Positions 5,581 to 10,335 of a DNA stretch of 10,335 bases are shown here, piece by piece. Location: contig JAFACP010000033.1 of assembly GCA_023425455.1 (NCBI GenBank), positions 1 through 10,335 on the forward strand, given 5' to 3'. The translations under genes and the position numbers were made by a program. Under the pieces are notes generated by a model that saw only the letters and a list, made by a program, of their open reading frames with translations, was not told the DNA's origin and searched no databases. The DNA comes from Pseudomonadota bacterium. Its GTDB lineage: Bacteria; Pseudomonadota; Gammaproteobacteria; Enterobacterales; Enterobacteriaceae. Position 1 is the stretch's first letter. The number at the start of each line of letters is the position of its first letter.

Positions 5581-5710
5581 ATTTAGTGGTAAAACCAAGC
5601 TTAACTCATTGATGTATATGTAATGCAGAAAAAATACTGTTTGTTACACAGTAAATTTACTTACAGGCCAGTAATGGCGCGGCTAAGAAGCATTTAGTGC
5701 AGGTGACATG
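5581..5710. other. Non-coding end of the element before attR
   Basis: There is no gene in this stretch. A stem-loop TACTGT (5635-5640) / ACAGTA (5648-5653) with a 7-nt loop lies 54 bp after the membrane gene and has no T-run. It may stabilise the mRNA end, or be an integrase or regulator site on the attP arm. Confidence 0.4.
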
Positions 5711-5767
5711 GGGGGTCGGAGGTTCAAATCCTCTCGTGCCGACCAAAATACTCTTAAGAACCAGCCT
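5711..5767 (+). repeat. attR: second copy of the 57-bp direct repeat
   Basis: This is identical to 2774-2830. It carries the displaced original 3' part of proL (variable loop, T-arm, acceptor strand, CCA) and the 5' arm of the native terminator. It is preceded by element DNA (TGACATGG) that does not rebuild the 5' half of the tRNA, so it is not a functional tRNA. Confidence 0.92.
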
Positions 5768-5786
5768 TTTATGGCTGGTTTTTTTA
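5759..5786 (+). terminator. Native proL terminator, separated from its gene
   Basis: AACCAGCC (5759-5766), loop TTTTAT and GGCTGGTT (5773-5780) form a perfect 8-bp stem that runs into seven Ts. This was presumably the proL terminator before integration. It can now stop transcription coming out of the element. Confidence 0.85.
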
Positions 5787-5798
5787 TTCCCTGAAATC

Positions 5799-5837
5799 TA
5801 CTCTGGCTGATACTCTGGCGTTCTGTGCAGACAGAAC
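5799..5837. repeat. Direct repeats and palindrome next to attR
   Basis: TACTCTGGC is repeated at 5799-5807 and 5811-5819 (12-bp period). It is followed at once by a perfect 7-bp inverted repeat GTTCTGT / ACAGAAC (5820-5837, 4-nt spacer). No T-run follows. The function is unknown. Confidence 0.4.
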
Positions 5838-5888
5838 ATCGTCACAGCACAAAGTTGCTTGCTGTTTACAGAACAGGATACGGCGAAT

Positions 5889-5911
5889 GAAAAAAGCGGC
5901 ATAACGCCGCT
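5889..5911 (-). terminator. Intrinsic terminator of the DUF2534-like gene
   Basis: Read on the minus strand, AGCGGC, loop GTTAT and GCCGCT are followed by five to six Ts (the A-run at 5890-5895 on the plus strand). It lies about 52 bp after the stop codon of the DUF2534-like gene. Confidence 0.8.
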
Positions 5912-5963
5912 AAGTCAAAAATAAAGCCAACCGCAGGCTGGCCCTGAACTGGCGGGAGAAGAC

Positions 5964-6224
5964 TTAATGCTTCTCACGTCCGCCGAGGAAAAAGATCCCC
6001 AGCGGAATAGCCAGCAGCACGGTGAACACCAGGCTGTATACGCAGATCATTGCCGATTGCAGGACATACATGCTGGTCGTCCACTCTGAAAGCGGAATGT
6101 TGTACTGTTCAATCACCCCGACAATCGTTGCCCGGCCAACGCCGGCAGCAGCAATCATAAACACAACGAGCAGCGCCAGGATGAATTTCCGGCCTTCAGG
6201 TGTTTTCAGTTTCGCGCGAACCAT
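5964..6224 (-). CDS. DUF2534 family small membrane protein
   Basis: This 86-aa protein starts at ATG 6224-6222, with GGGA 8 nt upstream. The frame is open further upstream, but that part has no good ribosome site and does not look like protein. Two hydrophobic segments lie at about residues 14-36 and 50-76 (ILALLVVFMIAAAGVG and AMICVYSLVFTVLLAIPLGI), separated by a conserved-looking loop EQYNIPLSEWTTSMYVLQSA. The N-terminus is basic (MVRAKLKTPEGRK) and the tail short (GGREKH). Length and sequence fit the enterobacterial DUF2534 family of unknown function as I remember it. It is a single-gene unit with its own terminator, probably in the inner membrane. Confidence 0.75.
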   Translation of the reverse strand: MVRAKLKTPEGRKFILALLVVFMIAAAGVGRATIVGVIEQYNIPLSEWTTSMYVLQSAMICVYSLVFTVLLAIPLGIFFLGGREKH

Positions 6225-6434
6225 GCTTCTGTTCCCTTTACAGATGACTAACATTGTGTGGCACTTACAGTAACACGAGCGGACTACAGACTCCACATCA
6301 GCATAAACAACAAACAAAAACGCAATAAGGCAGATAATAAAACTAGTTAAATTGAAAATATGAGTAAATCAATCCAGCGAGCAGGTCAGGTTATGCTAAT
6401 CTGAACAGGAACGTTTTGCGATAAAGGAATAACT
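6225..6434. promoter_or_regulatory. Divergent DUF2534 / eco intergenic region
   Basis: These 210 bp hold the upstream regions of both genes. The middle (about 6300-6370) is AT-rich. For eco a TATGCT/TAAT-type -10 lies near 6392-6400, but no convincing -35 accompanies it. I cannot place either promoter with confidence. Confidence 0.3.
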
Positions 6435-6935
6435 GTGAAAAACGCACCTAAATTTGCTCTCGCCCTGCTCGCCGCCTGTGCCAGCGTAAGCGCCTTCGCC
6501 AGCGACACGACAAAGGATCAACCTCTGGAAAAAATCGCGCCCTATCCGCAAGCGGAAAAAGGGATGAAGCGTCAGGTCATTCAGCTGCCGGCCCGCCAGG
6601 ATGAAGCGAACTACAAAGTTGAGCTGTTAATCGGGCAAACGCTGGAGGTGGACTGCAACCGACATCGCCTCGGCGGGCAGCTGGAAAGTAAAACCCTGCA
6701 GGGCTGGGGCTACGACTATTATGTGTTCGATAAGGTCACGTCGCCCGTGTCCACCATGATGGCCTGCCCGGACGGGAAGAAAGAGAAAAAATTCGTGACG
6801 GCCTATCTGGGCGACAACAGCCTGTTGCGTTACAACAGCAAACTGCCCGTTGTGGTGTATACGCCGGAAAACATTGAGGTGAAATACCGCATCTGGAAGG
6901 CTGACGACACCGTTGAAAACGCAACCGTGCGTTGA
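6435..6935 (+). CDS. eco: Ecotin, periplasmic serine protease inhibitor
   Basis: This 166-aa protein starts at GTG 6435 with AAGGA 6 nt upstream. A Sec signal peptide (residues 1-22, basic start KN.PK, hydrophobic core [11 protein letters not shown]) ends in AFA, with predicted cleavage before S23. The mature part begins near [20 protein letters not shown] and is nearly identical to E. coli ecotin. The reactive loop [10 protein letters not shown] is intact, with P1 Met at 108 (mature Met84 in E. coli) and the disulfide pair Cys74-Cys111. Ecotin forms a homodimer in the periplasm that inhibits trypsin-fold proteases such as trypsin, chymotrypsin and neutrophil elastase, protecting the cell from host enzymes. 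It forms a single-gene unit, convergent with mqo. Confidence 0.97.
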   Translation: MKNAPKFALALLAACASVSAFASDTTKDQPLEKIAPYPQAEKGMKRQVIQLPARQDEANYKVELLIGQTLEVDCNRHRLGGQLESKTLQGWGYDYYVFDKVTSPVSTMMACPDGKKEKKFVTAYLGDNSLLRYNSKLPVVVYTPENIEVKYRIWKADDTVENATVR

Positions 6936-6937
6936 GC

Positions 6938-6969
6938 AAAAAAGCCGGGTACGCAGTACCCGGCTTTTT
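6938..6969. terminator. Bidirectional terminator between eco and mqo
   Basis: GCCGGGTAC (6944-6952), loop GCA and GTACCCGGC (6956-6964) form a perfect 9-bp GC-rich stem, with six As before and five Ts after. It serves eco on the plus strand and mqo on the minus strand. Confidence 0.93.
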
Positions 6970-6973
6970 GGTA

Positions 6974-8623
6974 TTACAGCGCGATATCGGCAACCGGTTT
7001 ATGTTCCGGCTGTGGCTGCAGTTGAGCCGGTGGTGCCGCATCCGCAGCCTGTGGCTTAACGTATTGTAGCTGCAGAACGCGGCTGGTGTATTCCAGCTCC
7101 TGCTCCGTGGCCGCTACGTTGCCGTTCAGCTTTGTGCCATAGGATGGAATAATGGTTTTCAGCTTCGCCTGCCATTGCGGGCTGGCAACTTTATCTTTAA
7201 ACACTTTTTCCATCAGGTGCAGCATAATCGGTGCCGCAGTCGATGCACCCGGTGACGCGCCAAGCAGCGCCGCAAGAGTACCCTCTTTATCGCTCACCAC
7301 CTCTGTCCCCAGACGCAGCACTCCCCCTTGTTGCGGGTCGCGCTTAATGATCTGCACCCGCTGGCCTGCCTGCCACAAACGCCAGTCCTCTTTCTTCGCC
7401 TGCGGATAGTACTCTTTCAGCGCCGCGAAACGGTCATCATCAGAGAGCATGACCTGGCCAATCAGGTATTTCACCAGATCGAAATTGTCGAGCCCGACGT
7501 CCACCATCGGCTTGAAGTTGGAGGTTGTGGTGGCGCTCAACAGATCCCACAGGGAGCCATTTTTCAGGAATTTCGTGGAGAAGGTCGCGAAGGGGCCAAA
7601 CAACACCACGCGTTTGCCATCCAGCACACGGGTATCGATGTGCGGAACAGACATTGGCGGCGCCCCCACCGAAGCCTGACCGTACACTTTCGCCAGATGG
7701 CGATTGACCACATCCGGGTTCTCGGACACCAGGAACTGCCCGCCGACCGGGAAGCCTGCGTAATCGTCCGCTTCAGGAATACCAGACTCCTGCAGCAGCT
7801 TCAGCGCGGCACCGCCCGCACCGATAAAGACAAACTTCGCCTTAATCACGTGCACGGCGTCACTGTTTTTGAGATCGGCAACCGTGACGTTCCAGCTGTT
7901 ATCCGCATTACGCTTAAAGCCGCGTACTTCGGTGTTGAGCTGCAGGTTGAAGTTCTCTTTCTTCTTCAGGGAGCCCACCAGCTGACGCGTGATCTCGCCG
8001 TAGTTCACGTCAGTGCCGATTTCGGTGCGGGTCGCAGCCACTTTCTGATTCGGGTCACGCCCTTCCATCACCAGCGGTGCCCACGCTTTGATCTGCGCGT
8101 GATCTTCAGAATACTTCATACCACGGAACAGCGTGCTCTGCTGCAGAGCGGCATAGCGCGCGCGCAGGAAGTTCACGTTCTGATCGCCCCAGACAAAGCT
8201 CATGTGCGGCACGGTGTTGATAAAAGAGTGCGGATCGTGCATCACACCGCTGTTGACCTGGTGCGACCAGAACTGACGCGAAATCTGAAACGCTTCGTTG
8301 ATCTCTACCGCCTTGTCGATACTGATGGAACCGTCCTTTTTTTGCGGCGTATAGTTCAGCTCCATCAGCGCAGAGTGTCCGGTACCGGCGTTGTTCCAGC
8401 CGTTCGAACTCTCCTGAGCCACGCCGTCGAGGCGCTCGACCATGGTCATTGACCAGTCAGGCTGTAACTCTTGCAGATAGGTTCCCAGCGTGGCGCTCAT
8501 GATACCGCCACCAATTAAAAGGACGTCCGTTTCTTGCTCTTCTGGCGCATCCGCCTTCGCCGCCAGTGAGACGGCATTCAGCCCCACGGCCAGAGAAAAG
8601 AGCATGGCAGTCATTTTTTTCAT
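6974..8623 (-). CDS. mqo: Malate:quinone oxidoreductase
   Basis: This 549-aa protein starts at ATG 8623-8621, with AAGG 8 nt upstream. It aligns along its whole length with E. coli Mqo (548 aa) as I remember it. After a hydrophobic N-terminal segment (residues 6-22) comes the FAD-binding Rossmann start [17 protein letters not shown] (GGGIMS at 38-43). Further family blocks are [66 protein letters not shown] and [16 protein letters not shown]. It oxidises L-malate to oxaloacetate and passes electrons to the quinone pool at the cytoplasmic face of the inner membrane, a respiratory route of the TCA cycle parallel to Mdh. The C-terminus ends in a Pro/Gln-rich tail ([13 protein letters not shown]). 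It is divergent from the SulP gene. Long open frames on the plus strand across this gene are codon-structure shadows. Confidence 0.98.
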   Translation of the reverse strand: MKKMTAMLFSLAVGLNAVSLAAKADAPEEQETDVLLIGGGIMSATLGTYLQELQPDWSMTMVERLDGVAQESSNGWNNAGTGHSALMELNYTPQKKDGSISIDKAVEINEAFQISRQFWSHQVNSGVMHDPHSFINTVPHMSFVWGDQNVNFLRARYAALQQSTLFRGMKYSEDHAQIKAWAPLVMEGRDPNQKVAATRTEIGTDVNYGEITRQLVGSLKKKENFNLQLNTEVRGFKRNADNSWNVTVADLKNSDAVHVIKAKFVFIGAGGAALKLLQESGIPEADDYAGFPVGGQFLVSENPDVVNRHLAKVYGQASVGAPPMSVPHIDTRVLDGKRVVLFGPFATFSTKFLKNGSLWDLLSATTTSNFKPMVDVGLDNFDLVKYLIGQVMLSDDDRFAALKEYYPQAKKEDWRLWQAGQRVQIIKRDPQQGGVLRLGTEVVSDKEGTLAALLGASPGASTAAPIMLHLMEKVFKDKVASPQWQAKLKTIIPSYGTKLNGNVAATEQELEYTSRVLQLQYVKPQAADAAPPAQLQPQPEHKPVADIAL

Positions 8624-8865
8624 AATTTATGCCTTTATTTAATAGTGCTTTATGCGTGGAAAGTGCAGGTGAAAAAAGCTGCGCGGGAACGGTAACAACT
8701 TTTAAATATTGTTTAAAGGTTACGAAATTATTGTAATTGTGAAATTTAATGATGGATTGTTTGTGGAGAATTGCCGGATTCGGCTGGCAAAACCGGGCTT
8801 TCCTGGCTACTATGCTGCACTTTGTGATCGCGCGCACGGAAGCCTGCCCTAACCTGCGAACTGTT
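8624..8865. promoter_or_regulatory. Divergent mqo / sulP-like regulatory region
   Basis: The region has an AT-rich core at about 8697-8756. On the plus strand TTGTTT (8709-8714), a 17-nt spacer and TGTAAT (8732-8737, five of six) form a plausible promoter for the transporter. A second TACTAT (8808-8813) has only a weak -35. The mqo promoter must be in the same core on the other strand but is not clear. E. coli mqo is ArcA-regulated; I cannot name an ArcA box here. The frame is open from ATG 8749, but residues before 8866 do not look like transporter sequence. Confidence 0.4.
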
Positions 8866-10113
8866 ATGTCATTACCACACTCTTCTGCTCCCCCGTCCAC
8901 TGAAGGGCATGTCGCCACCGTGCTTCGTTCCCCCGCGCGTCTGACGCGCGAAACGCTGGCTGGCGTCATTACCGCGCTGGCGCTTATTCCTGAAGTGATC
9001 TCATTTTCGGTGGTCGCCGGTGTTGATCCCAAAGTAAGCCTGATCGCCTCTGTCGTCCTCTGCTTCGCGCTTTCACTGCTCGGCGGCCGTCCGGCAATGG
9101 TCACCGCGGCCGCGGGCTCTGTCGCGCTGGTGATTGGTCCAATGGTGCATCAGCACGGGGTCCAGTACATTCTCCCTGCCGTGATCCTCGCCGGCGTGAT
9201 TCAAATTCTGTTCGGCGCGCTGGGCATGGCGCGACTGATGCGTTTTATCCCCCAGTCGGTAATGACCGGCTTCGTGAACGCCCTCGGTATCCTAATTTTC
9301 TTTGCCCAGGTGCCTCACTTCTGGAGCAGAAGCCCGCTGATTGTCGGCCTGTTTGTGCTGACGCTGCTGATTGTGCTGTGGGTGCCGCGCTATATCAAAA
9401 GCATCCCTTCGCCGCTGATAGCCATTGTCGTCTTAACCCTGTTCACCGTCACCAGCGGGCAGATCCTGCCGACCGTCGGCGATCAGGGCTCCATGAGCGG
9501 TGGCCTGCCGGGGCTGACCCAGCTGTTAGTCCCGCTCAACCTGCAGACGCTGAGCATCATCTGGCCCTGCGCGCTGAGTATTGCCTTCGTGGGTTTACTG
9601 GAGTCGTTACTGACCGCAAAACTGGTGGATGAGCTGACGACGACGCCGTCGAGCAAGCGTCGCGAAAGTATCGGTCTTGGCGTAGGTAACATCATGGCCG
9701 GGCTGTATGGCGGCATTGCGGGCTGCGCAATGATTGGGCAGACCATCGTCAACGTGGAGATGGGGAAAGGCCGGAGCCGTATCTCCACTCTCGCAGCCGC
9801 GGTGGTCCTGTTGATTCTGGTCACCGCCCTGAGCGAAGTGATGGAAAAAATTCCGATGGCCGTACTGGCGGGGATCATGGCGATAGTCGCCATCAAAACC
9901 TTCAGCTGGCATAGCCTGCAGCCTGCCACCCTTAAGCGCGCGCCGGTAGCAGAAACGCTGGTGATGCTGGTGACCGTCGCCGCGACGGTTTCAACCGACA
10001 ACCTGGCCATCGGCGTTTTGTCCGGGATCGTCGCGATGGCGTTGCTCCCTCCCCGTCTTAAGCGCTCGCAGCGGGTTACAGAAGAAAAAGCGTCGCCAGC
10101 CCAAGAAAAATAA
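8866..10113 (+). CDS. SulP-type inorganic anion transporter lacking STAS domain
   Basis: From ATG 8866 the product is 415 aa. The preceding 39 codons (open to 8749) read as non-protein-like and no start has a good ribosome site, so the start is a homology-based choice. The SulP signature is clear: LTRETLAGVITALALIPEVISFSVVAGVDPKVSL in the first membrane segments, then GGRPAMVTAAAGSVALVIGP, RFIPQSVMTGFVNALGILIF, and GNIMAGLYGGIAGCAMIGQT, with many hydrophobic helices to the end of a full transmembrane domain. SulP proteins carry sulfate, bicarbonate or other anions across the inner membrane and usually end in a cytoplasmic STAS domain of about 100 residues. Here the chain stops just after the last helix (ALLPPRLKRSQRVTEEKASPAQEK), so STAS is absent. 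The substrate cannot be told from sequence. The last 38 bp overlap the end of the opposing mgtE-like gene. Confidence 0.85.
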   Translation: MSLPHSSAPPSTEGHVATVLRSPARLTRETLAGVITALALIPEVISFSVVAGVDPKVSLIASVVLCFALSLLGGRPAMVTAAAGSVALVIGPMVHQHGVQYILPAVILAGVIQILFGALGMARLMRFIPQSVMTGFVNALGILIFFAQVPHFWSRSPLIVGLFVLTLLIVLWVPRYIKSIPSPLIAIVVLTLFTVTSGQILPTVGDQGSMSGGLPGLTQLLVPLNLQTLSIIWPCALSIAFVGLLESLLTAKLVDELTTTPSSKRRESIGLGVGNIMAGLYGGIAGCAMIGQTIVNVEMGKGRSRISTLAAAVVLLILVTALSEVMEKIPMAVLAGIMAIVAIKTFSWHSLQPATLKRAPVAETLVMLVTVAATVSTDNLAIGVLSGIVAMALLPPRLKRSQRVTEEKASPAQEK

Positions 10114-10335
10114 AGAACCCGCCGGTATCGGTAATGGCGGTGATCATCACGCTCGACCCCACGGCGGGGTCGCGCCCCAGTTTGGTCATCGTCAGCGGAA
10201 TAATCACCCCCATCATCGCCGCGACCAGCAGGTTCAGCACCATCGCCAGCATCATCACGCCGCCTAAGGCCATATCGTCGTACAGCCACCAGGTGATCCC
10301 CCCCATGATGCCTCCCCAGACCAGGGCGGTGATCA
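10076..10335 (-). CDS. MgtE family magnesium transporter (C-terminal end, partial)
   Basis: The last 86 codons are present; the gene enters from the right edge and ends with TAA at 10078-10076. The visible frame reads ITALVWGGIMGGITWW, then hydrophobic helices LGGVMMLAMVLNLLVAAMMGVIIPLTMTKL, then DPAVGSSVMITAITDTGGFF and IFLGLATLFLL to the stop. This is the end of the MgtE membrane domain, including the TM5 ITDTGG motif whose Asp lines the Mg-selective pore in characterised MgtE. The N-terminal and CBS domains lie outside the window. It imports Mg2+ (possibly also Co2+) through the inner membrane. It converges on the SulP-like gene with a 38-bp tail-to-tail overlap. Confidence 0.88.
   Translation of the reverse strand, partial: ITALVWGGIMGGITWWLYDDMALGGVMMLAMVLNLLVAAMMGVIIPLTMTKLGRDPAVGSSVMITAITDTGGFFIFLGLATLFLL

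Larger units (their letters stand above)
2774..5767. mobile_element. Cryptic prophage remnant integrated in proL
   Basis: About 2.94 kb separates the starts of two perfect 57-bp att repeats. The interior is clearly more AT-rich than the flanking genes. It contains only phage-type sequence: a UmuD'/HumD-like gene, an Ea22-like/zinc-finger fragment, the catalytic half of a lambdoid integrase, and a cargo module (11-aa ORF plus DUF4760-like membrane protein). There are no structural, replication, repressor or excisionase genes. Gene orientations suggest that the attR side is the old integrase end and the attL side the opposite end, with the middle deleted. It is probably immobile without help, since the integrase lacks its DNA-binding N-terminal domains. 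Confidence 0.85.

Noticed and set aside
5637..5651. Possible LexA box after the membrane gene (CTGT...ACAG)
   Set aside because: The spacing between CTGT and ACAG is 7 nt, not the 8 nt of the LexA consensus, and it lies downstream of the gene; a stem-loop is the simpler reading.
5711..5745. Second tRNA-Pro gene
   Set aside because: Only the 3' part of the tRNA is present; the upstream sequence does not supply a D-arm, anticodon loop or acceptor 5' strand.
7328..8452. A 374-codon open frame on the plus strand across mqo
   Set aside because: It is antisense to the clearly identified mqo, His/Arg/Val-rich in the way of GC-rich shadows, and has no Shine-Dalgarno sequence.
8749..8865. 39-residue N-terminal extension of the SulP-like transporter
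   Set aside because: It overlaps the predicted promoter region, has no Shine-Dalgarno sequence and does not look like transporter sequence; the start at 8866 leaves a normal short cytoplasmic N-terminus.
1..10335. CRISPR array, insertion sequence or transposase
   Set aside because: No regularly spaced repeat-spacer pattern, no terminal inverted repeats with target duplication and no transposase motifs were seen; the only mobile DNA is the proL element.

Overview
The window is enterobacterial chromosome. It carries yejK-yejL-yejM (yejM is also called pbgA or lapC) upstream of tRNA-Pro(GGG) proL, then a DUF2534-like small membrane gene, eco (ecotin), mqo, a SulP-type anion transporter and the 3' end of an MgtE-type Mg transporter. 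The proteins closely match their Escherichia coli counterparts as I remember them. The SulP-mgtE pair next to mqo is not the E. coli K-12 arrangement as I recall it. I therefore infer a relative in the Enterobacter/Lelliottia/Leclercia/Klebsiella group; the species cannot be fixed by eye.

Layout. Positions 1-519 (-): 5' part of yejK, running off the left edge. 652-879 (+) yejL and 899-2659 (+) yejM are closely spaced, with yejK divergent. 2732-2808 (+): proL. 2774-5767: a small integrated element, bounded by a perfect 57-bp direct repeat made of the 3' part of proL plus its downstream sequence. 5964-6224 (-): DUF2534-like protein. 6435-6935 (+): eco, which shares a bidirectional terminator with mqo (6974-8623, -). 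8866-10113 (+): SulP-like transporter without a STAS domain, overlapping tail to tail with mgtE (10076-10335, -, partial).

The element is visibly more AT-rich than its flanks and looks like the two ends of a lambdoid prophage left after large internal deletions. From the tRNA side it holds a UmuD'/HumD-like protein that appears to lack the catalytic serine (-), a fragment of an Ea22-like/zinc-finger phage early protein (+) interrupted by an amber codon, a tyrosine integrase reduced to its catalytic domain (+), and a cargo module next to attR.

The cargo module is the most interesting part. A sigma70-like promoter lies inside an 8-bp inverted repeat. It is followed by a strong Shine-Dalgarno sequence, an 11-codon ORF, a strong intrinsic terminator, and, 23 bp after the terminator T-run, a 334-aa four-helix membrane protein with a DUF4760-like cytoplasmic part and an Arg/Lys-rich tail. 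With so little room after the terminator, the membrane gene probably depends on read-through, which is an attenuator-like layout. I infer a retained accessory gene, possibly for phage defence or superinfection exclusion; the sequence alone does not prove that.
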